64,000 nt of DNA, from the NCBI RefSeq assembly GCF_041429795.1, contig NZ_CP163424.1, positions 2,854,001 to 2,918,000 on the forward strand. The letters are read 5' to 3'. The translations under genes and the position numbers were made by a program. A model generated the notes under the pieces. That model searched no databases. It had not been told where the DNA came from and worked only from the letters and a program-made list of their open reading frames with translations. Shown piece after piece: positions 8,133 to 16,965 of this stretch (position 1 is the stretch's first letter; each line of letters opens with the position of its first letter). The stretch is from Algimonas porphyrae (GTDB lineage: Bacteria > Pseudomonadota > Alphaproteobacteria > Caulobacterales > Maricaulaceae).

Positions 8133-9407
8133 ATGAATGTGCTTCTTATTGGATCGGGCGGTCGCGAACATGCGTTGGCCTGGAAACTCGTCCAGAGCCC
8201 CTTGGTCAAGGATCTGACGGTCGCTCCCGGCAATGCAGGGATCGCGGAGATCGCCAACATTGTCGATATCAAAGCCGACGATATTGTCGGGATCCTCGCC
8301 CTCGTCCAGCGCGGCGATTATGACTTCGTCATCGTGGGCCCGGAACAACCCCTGGCCATGGGCCTTGTCGACGCGCTGCAATCCAATGGTGTCCGTGTGT
8401 TCGGCCCAAGCAAGGCTGCCGCGCAACTGGAAAGCTCCAAAGCCTTCACCAAGGCACTCTGTGATCGCTACGATATTCCCACGGCGCGTTACGGTGTCTT
8501 TGGCCATGTCGATGAGGCCAAGGCCTATCTGACAAAGATGGACGCGCCCTATGTGCTGAAAGCGGACGGGCTGGCAGCGGGTAAAGGCGTCGTCATCCCC
8601 GAGACCCTGACTGAAGCCGAAGCGGAACTGGAGGCGTTTTTCTCCGGCAAGTTCGGCAACGCCAGCCAGACCGTCGTGATCGAGGAATTTTTACGCGGAC
8701 AGGAAGTGAGCGTCTTCGCGCTCTGTGACGGAAAGACCGCCATACCCCTGATCGGCGCACAGGATCACAAGCGCGCCCATGATGGCGACACCGGCCCGAA
8801 TACGGGCGGCATGGGGGCCTATAGTCCTGCGCCTGCCTTTACGGACGCAATGCTGGAACAAACGATGGAGCGTATAATCGCGCCGACCCTGCACGGTATG
8901 GCCAAGGACGGCCATCCCTTTACCGGCGTTCTGTTTGCGGGCTTGATGCTCACCGATGAAGGGCCGAAACTGATCGAATATAATGTCCGCTTCGGCGATC
9001 CTGAATGCCAGGTCGTTATGCGCCGACTGCAATCCGACCTGATGGAACTCTTGCTGGCTGCCGCCGACGGCACACTGGATCAGGCCGATCCGCCCAGCTG
9101 GTTCACGGATCCGGTTGTCAATGTCGTACTGGCGGCCAAAGGCTATCCCGGATCCTATGAGAAAGGCTCCGTGATCGAAGGGGTCAAGACAGCCAATGCG
9201 CGAGACGGCGTCGTCGTCTTTCATGCTGGCACGCGACGAGGGCGCAACTGCGGCAAGCTCAAGGCGAATGGTGGCCGCGTCCTCAACATCACTGCATCGG
9301 GAACGACGCTGAGAGACGCTGTGGATCTGGCCTATGCGGTGATCGATCAGGATATTGACTGGCCAGACGGCTTCTGTCGCCGGGACATCGCCTACCGCGC
9401 ACTCTAA
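8133..9407 (+). CDS. purD: Phosphoribosylamine-glycine ligase (GARS)
   Basis: ATP-grasp enzyme that joins phosphoribosylamine and glycine in purine synthesis. The N-terminal fold MNVLLIGSGGREHALAWKL, the GPEQPLAMGLVDAL segment, the ATP-grasp region APYVLKADGLAAGKGVVIP, the signature HKRAHDGDTGPNTGGMGAYSP and the metal loop EYNVRFGDPECQ are all present. 424 residues is normal length. Its TAA shares four bases (CTAA) with the stop of the convergent cupin gene. Confidence 0.97.
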   Translation: MNVLLIGSGGREHALAWKLVQSPLVKDLTVAPGNAGIAEIANIVDIKADDIVGILALVQRGDYDFVIVGPEQPLAMGLVDALQSNGVRVFGPSKAAAQLESSKAFTKALCDRYDIPTARYGVFGHVDEAKAYLTKMDAPYVLKADGLAAGKGVVIPETLTEAEAELEAFFSGKFGNASQTVVIEEFLRGQEVSVFALCDGKTAIPLIGAQDHKRAHDGDTGPNTGGMGAYSPAPAFTDAMLEQTMERIIAPTLHGMAKDGHPFTGVLFAGLMLTDEGPKLIEYNVRFGDPECQVVMRRLQSDLMELLLAAADGTLDQADPPSWFTDPVVNVVLAAKGYPGSYEKGSVIEGVKTANARDGVVVFHAGTRRGRNCGKLKANGGRVLNITASGTTLRDAVDLAYAVIDQDIDWPDGFCRRDIAYRAL

Positions 9408-10408
9408 CGGCTGTTTTGCGACATGAGCTGGGTGAAATGGCTCCAGATCGCCTGCGCCCGTTCCGGCGTAATGGGACCCAGCACGCCTCTGATTTTATCC
9501 GGAAGATGATCCATCGGCGCCCCATCGGTCTGGAATATGAAATAGTCGAACATGGCTCGCCATGCCATGCGCTCCGGCTCCGGCAATTGCCTCAGCGACA
9601 GTAGGGACAAGACCAGCGCTTCCATCGGTGATCGCGACAGCTCCGGATGGTCGTTCCACCAATAGTTCACCAGTACATTCAGCGTACCTTCCGCGCGGAC
9701 ATGGTGCCACCAGAGCGGCGGAATATAGAGGCCGTCACCGGGCGATAATGTTGCTGTCAGGGCGGCTTTCTGCGCGTCGGCAAAGCGCGGGAATCGCTCT
9801 GGGTCCGGGTCACCGAGATCGACCATGCTCATCTGCGGACCCGCAATCGTGTGCTCGATCGGGCCGGGATAGAGGTTCTTCGTCTGATCAGGCGCGTAAA
9901 GCGTGAAGGTCCGTTTCCCGGAAACAACGCAGGCGATGTTATGACTCTGGTCGTAATGGGTCGAAATGCGGCTGGCGCCTCCGATCCATATCCGCCCCGC
10001 CACACCATTGGGGACAAGCGGCATGGAAAAGTCACCCATATGACCGGGCAAAGCCTCGGCCAGCGGAGTCGAGCCCATATAAGCGTCGATATCATCGCCA
10101 GGGTCAGTCAGAACATCGATCAGACGGTCGAGCGGCACACGTCCTCTGTCGAAATTGAAACCTGTCAGCGTTTCATCGTAAAAATAGCGGCCATTCGTGC
10201 CGGGGCGTCCCTGAACGACATTGACGGCTGTCGGCCCGGACCCGCTTTTTAGATAGCACGCCAGGGTCTGAATATCGTCACTCTTGGCGACTGCTGTCCA
10301 ATCCTTGGCAACATCGCGCAAAATGGCGGGACGGCCGGACGCCATGATCTGCGCTCTGAACGCCTCCCGGTCCGTTACGTTATAATCTGCAATCGTTTCG
10401 CCGCTCAT
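9404..10408 (-). CDS. JmjC/cupin-like (Cupin_8) oxygenase-type protein
   Basis: 334 residues from the ATG at 10408, which has GGGAG upstream; the frame is open to 10444. The Cupin_8 core is clear: the iron-binding HxD in STHYDQSHNIACVVSGKRTFTLYAPDQT, the LYPGPIE loop, GDGLYIPPLWWHHVRA with the distal histidine, and the double-stranded beta-helix closing segment VLVNYWW. Family members are Fe(II)/2-oxoglutarate-dependent hydroxylases of proteins or small molecules. The substrate is unknown. Monocistronic. Confidence 0.85.
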   Translation of the reverse strand: MSGETIADYNVTDREAFRAQIMASGRPAILRDVAKDWTAVAKSDDIQTLACYLKSGSGPTAVNVVQGRPGTNGRYFYDETLTGFNFDRGRVPLDRLIDVLTDPGDDIDAYMGSTPLAEALPGHMGDFSMPLVPNGVAGRIWIGGASRISTHYDQSHNIACVVSGKRTFTLYAPDQTKNLYPGPIEHTIAGPQMSMVDLGDPDPERFPRFADAQKAALTATLSPGDGLYIPPLWWHHVRAEGTLNVLVNYWWNDHPELSRSPMEALVLSLLSLRQLPEPERMAWRAMFDYFIFQTDGAPMDHLPDKIRGVLGPITPERAQAIWSHFTQLMSQNSR

Positions 10409-10559
10409 ACTGCTCCCATCGCCTGCCCGGCGCTCACTGTGCAAGATTTAAGATTGTGCCGATTTTGAGCCTTCGACATTCACAGAGCGATTTGGGACTT
10501 TTGACTCGCCCAGTCCTGCCAGTCTGTTATGTCGAGCCCGACAATAGGGGAGAGACCGA

Positions 10560-11858
10560 ATGAAACATCTATTACTGGCCGCCACCGCGCTTCTGACTTT
10601 ACCCGTCATGGCACAAGCCAATCATCATGGTGAGGCGAAGACGACATTGATCCATGCCGGCACGCTGATTGCGGTGCCGGGGGAAACGCCCCTGAAGAAC
10701 CAGACGATTGTGGTTCAGGACGGCAAGGTACAGCGTATCGTTGCAGGTTTCATGACCGATCCCGATGCCAAAACCATCGACGCCAAAAATATGACGGTCT
10801 TGCCGGGTCTGATCGACAGCCATGTGCACCTTCGCGGTGACCGCGCCACGGGCCGACCGGACGATGTCGTCCGCCTGGAAGCCGGCGATGTCGCCCTGCA
10901 GGCTGCGGCGCACGCGAAAACGACCTTGATGGCTGGCTTCACAGCTGTGCAGGATGTCGGCGGACCCAAAGAGATTTTCGCCCTGCGTCGCGCCATCAAT
11001 AAAGGCCTTGTGCCAGGGCCGCACATTCGTGCCGCAGGGTCGGCCATCGCTGCCACTGGCGGGCATGGCGATTTCCACGGCTTCAAGGACGATATTCTGG
11101 ACATGTATCAGTCGGAAACCATCTGCGACGGCCCAGCAGACTGCCGCCGCGCCGTGCGACAGGCTGTGAAGAACGGTGCCGATGTCATCAAGATCACCGC
11201 AACCGGCGGTGTCCTGTCCGACACCAATGCCGGGACGGGACAGCAACTGCTGGATGACGAGCTGGAAGCGATCGTCGAAACCGCCGCCACCATGGGCCGC
11301 AAGGTGACGGCCCATGCCCATGACAAGGACGGGATCGATGCGGCCCTGCGTGCGGGTATCGACTCGATCGAACACGGCTCATTCATGGACCGCGAGACCA
11401 GCCGCCTGTTCCGCCAGAACGATGCCGTGCTAGTTCCGACGGTTCTGGCCGGGATGACCGTGGCCGAATGGGCCGCCGATCCCGACACGTTCCTGACCCC
11501 TAATCAGGTCAAGAAAGCGCGCGCCGTCGGTCCTGCCATGCAGGACATGGCCCGCCTCGCCTATGAAAATGGGGTGACGATCGCTTTCGGGACGGATTCA
11601 GGCGTGTCGGCGCATGGCGACAATGCCAAGGAATTCCAGTATATGGTGGCCGCCGGGATGAGCCCGATGGAAGCCATTCGCAGCGCCACAGTCGTTGCAG
11701 CAGACCATATTCAGATGGGCGACATGATCGGCACGTTGGAACCGGGCAAGCAGGCCGATATCATCGCGGTCGATGAAGACCCGCTGGCCGATGTGGCCGC
11801 ACTGATGGATGTGGATTTCGTGATGAAGGGCGGCGTCGTCTACAAACACGACCGCTAA
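10560..11858 (+). CDS. Secreted amidohydrolase (imidazolonepropionase/Xaa-Pro dipeptidase-like)
   Basis: 432 residues with an N-terminal signal peptide (LLLAATALLTLPVMAQA). The binuclear metal site of the amidohydrolase superfamily is complete: HxH in DSHVHLRGD, the bridging lysine in GADVIKITATGG, histidines in VTAHAHD and SIEHGSF, and the aspartate in AFGTDSGV. The C-terminal SATVVAADHIQMGDMIGTLEPGKQADIIAV is the usual composite-domain closure. Periplasmic relatives cleave Xaa-Pro or cyclic dipeptides and lactones, so a peptidase-like role is likely but not certain. Monocistronic with a strong inverted repeat after the stop. Confidence 0.88.
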   Translation: MKHLLLAATALLTLPVMAQANHHGEAKTTLIHAGTLIAVPGETPLKNQTIVVQDGKVQRIVAGFMTDPDAKTIDAKNMTVLPGLIDSHVHLRGDRATGRPDDVVRLEAGDVALQAAAHAKTTLMAGFTAVQDVGGPKEIFALRRAINKGLVPGPHIRAAGSAIAATGGHGDFHGFKDDILDMYQSETICDGPADCRRAVRQAVKNGADVIKITATGGVLSDTNAGTGQQLLDDELEAIVETAATMGRKVTAHAHDKDGIDAALRAGIDSIEHGSFMDRETSRLFRQNDAVLVPTVLAGMTVAEWAADPDTFLTPNQVKKARAVGPAMQDMARLAYENGVTIAFGTDSGVSAHGDNAKEFQYMVAAGMSPMEAIRSATVVAADHIQMGDMIGTLEPGKQADIIAVDEDPLADVAALMDVDFVMKGGVVYKHDR

Positions 11859-11867
11859 GTCCGACAG

Positions 11868-11905
11868 ACAGTGAATGTCAGGCCCTATGGCCTGACATTC
11901 ACTGT
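11868..11905. terminator. Long perfect inverted repeat between convergent genes, probable bidirectional terminator
   Basis: Two 17-base arms (11868-11884 and 11889-11905) pair perfectly around a 4-base CTAT loop. It lies between the convergent amidohydrolase gene and coq9. There is no T run on either side, so termination would not be classical intrinsic. Confidence 0.65.
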
Positions 11906-11907
11906 CT

Positions 11908-12612
11908 TCATGTGCCGCCGCGGCGGATACGGCGTTTCTGGCGCCGCGTCGGCAGCCCGCCTGCCGCCCCGCCATAACGCATGCGCCCCAGCACTTCAGC
12001 CGGGTTCGGCATGTTCCGTGTCACACGCTGGACCTGCGCCTTTGCTTTTTCGAACTGCATGACATTCTCGATCCGGCGATCCAAAAAGGCGCGCGCGTCC
12101 GGCTTGTCGGGCAATCCGTCCGATAGCCAGACCGGGGCCGTCGAACTGAGGACGGCAGACAGAACCGCCCGTTTCGAATAAAAATTGCCATCGGTCGATG
12201 TGTCGCCAATCGCACGCCAGATCATGTCAGCTGCAGCCCAGGTGATTTTGGCCCCGGTCGCGATGCCGTCCGGCAGAGATAGGCGCGCCTGAGCCCGACG
12301 CGCTGCCTCTTCATGCCGCCCGATCTCAGAGAGACGGATAATGACGGCCTGCGTCACGCGCTCGCGTATTTTCAGAGACGCCAGATCGAAGGCTTCGATC
12401 CTATCGCGTGCCGCGGCGTCCATCTGTTCGGACCAGTGTGCAATGATACTGATGACGCCATCCGGAAAATACAGCGTCTCTGCGCCCTGTGGAAGCCCGG
12501 CGCGCTCGGCGGCCTTGGCCAGCATGACATCCGTCCAGCCATCAAAGGCCGCATCGCGAAGCGCTGCCTGCAGGATCGCTGCCTTTGCCTGATCGGGTGT
12601 CATATCCGGCAT
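11908..12612 (-). CDS. coq9: COQ9 family ubiquinone biosynthesis protein
   Basis: 234 residues from the ATG at 12612, 7 bases after the stop of the ABC permease gene; the longer frame would overlap that gene. The protein resembles a TetR-fold COQ9: an N-terminal helical domain with DAAFDGWTDVMLAKAAERAGL, the segment LYFPDGVISIIAHWSEQMD, the typical ADMIWRAIGDTSTDGNFYSKRAVLSAVLSSTAPVWLSD region and a C-terminal VQRVTRNMPNPAEVLGRMRYG. COQ9 binds lipid and helps Coq7 hydroxylation in ubiquinone synthesis. The very basic tail (RRQKRRIRRGG) is species-specific. Confidence 0.9.
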   Translation of the reverse strand: MPDMTPDQAKAAILQAALRDAAFDGWTDVMLAKAAERAGLPQGAETLYFPDGVISIIAHWSEQMDAAARDRIEAFDLASLKIRERVTQAVIIRLSEIGRHEEAARRAQARLSLPDGIATGAKITWAAADMIWRAIGDTSTDGNFYSKRAVLSAVLSSTAPVWLSDGLPDKPDARAFLDRRIENVMQFEKAKAQVQRVTRNMPNPAEVLGRMRYGGAAGGLPTRRQKRRIRRGGT

Positions 12613-12619
12613 ATGGAGA

Positions 12620-14113
12620 TCAGGCCGACTTGCGCAAAACGACGCGGTTAAACCAGTTCTTGATGGCGCCGACACCCGATCCTGACAGAACGCCAAAACG
12701 GAAGATACGCGCGCAGATCCACATCGTGCCAACAACGCAGATCGCCAGCAGGGTGATCGACAGCAAAACCTGCCAGAGCGGCGGATCGCTGGCGAGCCGG
12801 ATCATCATGGCGAATGGGGAGGTCAGGGGGAAGATCGACGCAAAGGTCACAATCGGACTATCCGGCGCATTGAAACCGAACATGATCACACCGATCCCCA
12901 TGAACATCATCAGCATGATTGGCAGAGACAGGGTCTGTGCGTCCTGCATGGACTGGGCGAGCGCCCCCAGCGCAATCAGGATGGCGGCATAGAAGACGTA
13001 GCCCAGCACCAGGAAGATCAGGGAAATCAGGATCGTCGATACCGGAAAGGCTTCCCGGATGGCCGCAACCTGTTCCGGATTGCCGAAGATCAGGAAGCCG
13101 ATCAGACCACCCAGAACCAGTATGATATAGGGGGCTAGCGACGCCAGGGTCAGCATCGCAGCGCCCAGCATCTTGCCCAGCATGATTTCGGAAAAGCGCG
13201 TACTGGCCAGCATCATTTCCAGCAGCTTGTTCATCTTCTCTTCGATCATCGAGGTCAGCAACATGAACGCGCCCGCAAAGATTGTCATCAGCAAGAAAAA
13301 TGCGAGTCCGATACTGGCAAAGAAAGGCAGGCGGTCGAGCATGGACACGGCAACCGCATCATCCTCGGTCGTCCCGCTCAGCTCGGCCGGATCGAACACA
13401 TCGACCCGCGTCCGTCCCCGCATCGCTTCGTCATACCCTTCGGCGGACAGGCCGCCCGCTTCCAGATAGTTGCGCTTGGTGATGTCGCGGAAATAACGGT
13501 TGATCAGACGTTCGGCGGGTGCGTTGTTGAAATTCTTCGACCAGTATTGCGGGTCAGGATTGTCAGCCGTGCCCCGGATGATGATCGCGCCGTTCAATTT
13601 CGGGGTCTTGTCACCAACGGATAATCGCCGGTCGCCATCCAGATAGGGGGCGAGCTCGGACAGGGTTGATGCCGGGGGGTCTATGAAAATGAGGGAGGCC
13701 GTCGGCAATTCCATCGAATCGGCGACGCCCGGATAGCGGGTCTGCAATGTCGCGAAACCGGCATCGGCCCCTTCAGCATCGACTTGCGCCCGGAAGGCCT
13801 CACGCTCAGCCTCCGGCAGTAAAGTCGCAAGCGCTTTGACGGCTTCGGCTTTCTGCTCCGCCTGCTCAGCCGCGTAGAAAGACTTGATCGCCTCCCCATG
13901 CACACCGGTCTGATCAATCACCGTTTCGTAACGTGGGGGCGAAAAATCGAAGTCCGAATTGCTGAACATGAAGCCCAGACCCATGCCGATAATCGGGAAC
14001 AGGAAGGACAGCCAGAACCCCCAGGTTTTCACATAACCCATGAAGTCGCGCATCGCGATCAACCAGATACGGGAGAATTTCGGCAGGCCCGGACGTGCGT
14101 TCGCGGCCATCAT
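12620..14113 (-). CDS. ABC-2 type transporter permease (NatB/YhaP-like)
   Basis: 497 residues. One transmembrane helix at about 31-50 (WGFWLSFLFPIIGMGLGFMF), a periplasmic domain of about 200 residues, and then a block of five to six helices starting at ASIGLAFFLLMTIFAGAFML. This is the NatB/ABC-2 exporter layout. It overlaps the ATPase gene by 4 bases and is followed directly by coq9, so the three form one operon. Substrate unknown; NatAB relatives export sodium or lipophilic compounds. Confidence 0.88.
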   Translation of the reverse strand: MMAANARPGLPKFSRIWLIAMRDFMGYVKTWGFWLSFLFPIIGMGLGFMFSNSDFDFSPPRYETVIDQTGVHGEAIKSFYAAEQAEQKAEAVKALATLLPEAEREAFRAQVDAEGADAGFATLQTRYPGVADSMELPTASLIFIDPPASTLSELAPYLDGDRRLSVGDKTPKLNGAIIIRGTADNPDPQYWSKNFNNAPAERLINRYFRDITKRNYLEAGGLSAEGYDEAMRGRTRVDVFDPAELSGTTEDDAVAVSMLDRLPFFASIGLAFFLLMTIFAGAFMLLTSMIEEKMNKLLEMMLASTRFSEIMLGKMLGAAMLTLASLAPYIILVLGGLIGFLIFGNPEQVAAIREAFPVSTILISLIFLVLGYVFYAAILIALGALAQSMQDAQTLSLPIMLMMFMGIGVIMFGFNAPDSPIVTFASIFPLTSPFAMMIRLASDPPLWQVLLSITLLAICVVGTMWICARIFRFGVLSGSGVGAIKNWFNRVVLRKSA

Positions 14114-15078
14114 GTCGCGGCCTCCTCTTCCAGATCGGCGCGAGCATCAGCCTCCAGATCGGCCCGCACATCCTCACCAACCAGTGCCACAAAGGCTTCG
14201 TGCAAGGTGGCGCGGGTCGGCTCGAATCGGGTCAATCGCACACCCGCCTCGACACAGCGTTCGAGAATATCCGGCGTCTGCGCCGTGCGCGTCAGAAGCA
14301 GGTTCAAGGCACCATCATCGCGCCGCTCTACATCTTTGGCAAACGGCGTCACGACATCGGACAGACCTGTATTCTCCGAGGCTATAATTACGCGTCGCGG
14401 GGCATGATCAAGCGCCGCCGCGACAGAACCGTCAAACACTTTCTGACCCCGGGCCATCAGAATGATCCGGTCACAGAGACGTTCGGCATGCTCCATCACA
14501 TGGGTCGAAAACAGGATGGTGCGCCCCCGGCTCGCAATCTCCCGGACCATACTCTCCAGCACTTGCTGATTGACCGGGTCCAAGCCTGAAAAAGGTTCGT
14601 CCAATATGTAGAATTCTGGGTCGTGGGCGATAGCCGATAGCAACTGGACCTTCTGCGCCATGCCTTTGGACATGTCCTTGTTCTTTTTGCGCTTGGCGTC
14701 GCCCAGCCCGTAACGGTCCAGCAGCGTATCAGCAGTTTCAAACGCAGCGCGCTTCTTCATCCCGTTCAGACGCCCCATATGAGCGATCGCTTCTCGCGCC
14801 GTCTGTTTCTTGTAGAGGCCGCGTTCTTCGGGGAGAAATCCGACACGTCCGAAGGCGGCTTCTCCGGGCGCACCGCCAAACAGGGAGACGGATCCCTGAT
14901 CCGGCTTCACATAGCCCAGCGCCATACGCAGGCTCGTGGTCTTCCCAGCCCCGTTGGGCCCCAGAAAGCCCACAATTTCTCCGGGGCGGACATCGAAGCT
15001 CACATCCGTGACGGCCGGCATGCCGCCAAACGATTTCGAAACATTATCAAGGTGTAGAATTGGGTCTGAAACCGTCAT
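14110..15078 (-). CDS. ABC transporter ATP-binding protein (NatA-like)
   Basis: 322 residues. Walker A GPNGAGKTTS (about 39-48), a signature motif in the degenerate form MSKGMAQKVQ, Walker B FYILDEPF and the switch FSTHVMEHAERL are all visible. The C-terminus carries a regulatory extension with a repeated acidic stretch (DVRADLEADARADLEEEAAT). It pairs with the permease at 12620-14113 through a 4-base overlap. First gene of the operon. Confidence 0.93.
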   Translation of the reverse strand: MTVSDPILHLDNVSKSFGGMPAVTDVSFDVRPGEIVGFLGPNGAGKTTSLRMALGYVKPDQGSVSLFGGAPGEAAFGRVGFLPEERGLYKKQTAREAIAHMGRLNGMKKRAAFETADTLLDRYGLGDAKRKKNKDMSKGMAQKVQLLSAIAHDPEFYILDEPFSGLDPVNQQVLESMVREIASRGRTILFSTHVMEHAERLCDRIILMARGQKVFDGSVAAALDHAPRRVIIASENTGLSDVVTPFAKDVERRDDGALNLLLTRTAQTPDILERCVEAGVRLTRFEPTRATLHEAFVALVGEDVRADLEADARADLEEEAAT

Positions 15079-15193
15079 TGTCGTGCCTTGGCCGACCGCC
15101 CTGTTGGATTCAAGTGAATTGGTTAGGCTATGCCATCTTGTCGCCCTGATCGCAGTCTATAAGGCTGTGCGTTGACGATCATGAGGACCGATC

Positions 15194-15679
15194 ATGGCCT
15201 TGAAACATCTTGCGGCAATTCTATTGGGCCTTGGCATGAGCTGCCAGGCTGTACAGTGTCTGGCCCAAACTCAGGCCCAATCTCTGGCCCAATCTCTGGC
15301 TCAGACTCAAGATCGATCTCAGACGCTGGATCTTCCGAGCCGCTTCGAATCACTCGACGCCAGTGCCGACGGCGAAATCAGCTTTGCCGAGTTTTCTGAC
15401 TTTACCGACGCGCTGGCGCTCTCCCGGACATTGGCCGCGCAGCACTTCACGCGGCTCAGCGGCGGCGATGCGGTCATCACAGCTCAGGAATGGTTTCTAG
15501 CAACGCAGGTCAAAGAAAGCCGCAGCTGGACACGCGGCTATACGCTTGACCCGATCGATAGTGAGCTGACAGACGTCGAGCCTGCCGACATTCGCGCCTA
15601 TGACAACATTCCGGACGAGCCCGTCATAACGCCTTTGACGGACAACGGCGAACCGCCGGACGAGGACGAAGCGGGCTAG
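15194..15679 (+). CDS. Secreted EF-hand-like protein
   Basis: 161 residues with a signal peptide (HLAAILLGLGMSCQAVQCLA). A low-complexity Gln/Ser/Ala/Leu stretch follows, made by short DNA repeats (two perfect 12-base GCCCAATCTCTG units at 15275-15298). One canonical EF-hand calcium loop, DASADGEISFAEF, is present (D, S, D, E at the coordinating positions). A weaker second hand around LSGGDAVITAQEW is degenerate. The C-terminus is acidic and Pro-rich. The start has a GAGGA site upstream. It overlaps the convergent next gene by 4 bases. Function unknown. Confidence 0.65.
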   Translation: MALKHLAAILLGLGMSCQAVQCLAQTQAQSLAQSLAQTQDRSQTLDLPSRFESLDASADGEISFAEFSDFTDALALSRTLAAQHFTRLSGGDAVITAQEWFLATQVKESRSWTRGYTLDPIDSELTDVEPADIRAYDNIPDEPVITPLTDNGEPPDEDEAG

Positions 15680-16275
15680 TCCCCGTTCCGCACGACACGC
15701 AGAAACGGCCTGCCGACAGGGGGGCGCACAGAGTGCTCATCGCGTTCGGGGATGAAGGGTTCTGGACGCGTCGCATCCGGCTGCATCTCGGAGGTCTCGA
15801 AAGTCTCATCCAGCTGGCGAACGCGCGGCTTAAACGTCCGACCTTTTGTCTTGAAGGATGAGCGGGGTTTGAAGGACGTCCGGCTGGGTCGCTCCAAACG
15901 ATCCGCATCATTGCCGTCTACATCATCGCCATCTGCATCGCGGCGCGCTCTCAGGTCCTTCACCTTGCGGTTCATGCTGGCGACGACGCGTTTTTGCGCG
16001 AATGACAACGCATCGCCCGGTCGTCCCTTTTCGCAATCGTGGAAGGCAGAGCCGAACTGATCCAGACGTTCGGATACGCTATCGGAGAATTCGGACTCGA
16101 AGTCGGTGATCTCACCCGTTTCGCTCAGCGTGCGCTGCAAACGCTCCAATTTGCGCTTTGCGTTTCGTGCCGAACGCTTGCGGGCCTTGCGTTCTTTTTC
16201 ACGCTGCTTTTCCAACCCAGCATCGCGTGCAGCCTGTTCAGTCTGCCATTGCTGCTTGTCGAAATCAGACGTCAT
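15676..16275 (-). CDS. Hypothetical charged, probably coiled-coil protein
   Basis: 199 residues from the ATG at 16275 (the frame continues to 16311). The N-terminal half is a Lys/Arg/Glu-rich helix (REKERKARKRSARNAKRKLERLQRTL) likely to form a coiled coil; the C-terminal half is disordered and Pro/Arg/Thr-rich with an RPPVGRPFLRVVRNG end. No family recognised. It follows gapR 63 bases downstream in the same direction and may be co-transcribed with it. Confidence 0.5.
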   Translation of the reverse strand: MTSDFDKQQWQTEQAARDAGLEKQREKERKARKRSARNAKRKLERLQRTLSETGEITDFESEFSDSVSERLDQFGSAFHDCEKGRPGDALSFAQKRVVASMNRKVKDLRARRDADGDDVDGNDADRLERPSRTSFKPRSSFKTKGRTFKPRVRQLDETFETSEMQPDATRPEPFIPERDEHSVRPPVGRPFLRVVRNGD

Positions 16276-16338
16276 TCTGGAACATATAGCGAACAAAGAT
16301 ACTCGCTGCAAATGCTGAGTAGGTCCCTCCGGGACGGA

Positions 16339-16611
16339 TCAGTCGTCGAGGGCTCCCATATAGAGATCAAGCAGCGCTTCCTGTTCGGCCCGTTCGTTAA
16401 TGTCCTGTTTGCGCAAGCTTACCAGCTTTCGCATGACCTTCGTATCAAACCCGAACGCTTTGACCTCAGAATAGACCTCGCGAATATCCGTTGTCAGCTC
16501 GGCCTTTTCAGCTTCAAGACGTTCGATACGGGCGATGAACTGACGCAATTTTTCGCGCGTCGCATCACCCATCTGTTCTTGGCGGTCGGCTTCACTCATC
16601 ATGGCGGACAA
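16339..16611 (-). CDS. gapR: GapR family nucleoid-associated protein (DUF2312)
   Basis: 90 residues, matching the family length. The protein is the hallmark alphaproteobacterial DUF2312: an N-terminal coiled-coil helix (LRQFIARIERLEAEKAELTTDIREVYSEVKAFGFDTKVMRKL) and the closing DINERAEQEALLDLYMGAL. GapR in Caulobacter binds overtwisted AT-rich DNA and helps replication and chromosome organisation. The start at 16611 (MSAMMSEADRQ) could also be one of the next two Met codons. Confidence 0.93.
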   Translation of the reverse strand: MSAMMSEADRQEQMGDATREKLRQFIARIERLEAEKAELTTDIREVYSEVKAFGFDTKVMRKLVSLRKQDINERAEQEALLDLYMGALDD

Positions 16612-16755
16612 TCCTGTTTGTGCGATCAGCGCATTTCCTAGCGGGGCAACGGGATCGCGACAGTTGGAAAACGCAGCTTTTCTGTGGATGAGGTCGGTTT
16701 TTCGCAGCCCTTGCCCCGGGAGTTCCGTATATAGGGCTCAACAAAGGAACACTTC

Positions 16756-16959
16756 ATGTCGACAATCTTGTTCATCCTTGCCGGTCTGGCCATGCTCTAT
16801 GTGGTCTACACGCTCGTTATCGGGGCCTCCAACATGGCTAAGACGAATGAGGGCTCGCGCGAGAAATCCAATAGCTGGATGTGGAAACGCGTTGGCGGCC
16901 AGGCCTTGGCGCTCGGTCTCCTTCTGCTTGCCTTCTGGGTTCGCAAGAACGGCGGTTGA
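16756..16959 (+). CDS. HIG1-domain twin-transmembrane protein
   Basis: 67 residues with two transmembrane helices (ILFILAGLAMLYVVYTLVIGASNM and GQALALGLLLLAFWV) joined by a polar loop ending in NSWMWKRVGGQ. This is the bacterial HIG1 (hypoxia-induced protein) layout. Mitochondrial homologues associate with respiratory complexes. It lies 6 bases upstream of the cobalamin adenosyltransferase gene, a pairing common in alphaproteobacteria. Confidence 0.85.
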   Translation: MSTILFILAGLAMLYVVYTLVIGASNMAKTNEGSREKSNSWMWKRVGGQALALGLLLLAFWVRKNGG

Positions 16960-16965
16960 TCACAC

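Noticed and set aside
15275-15298. Direct 12-base repeats as a separate repeat element
   Set aside because: They are in frame within the EF-hand protein and encode its AQSL low-complexity region.
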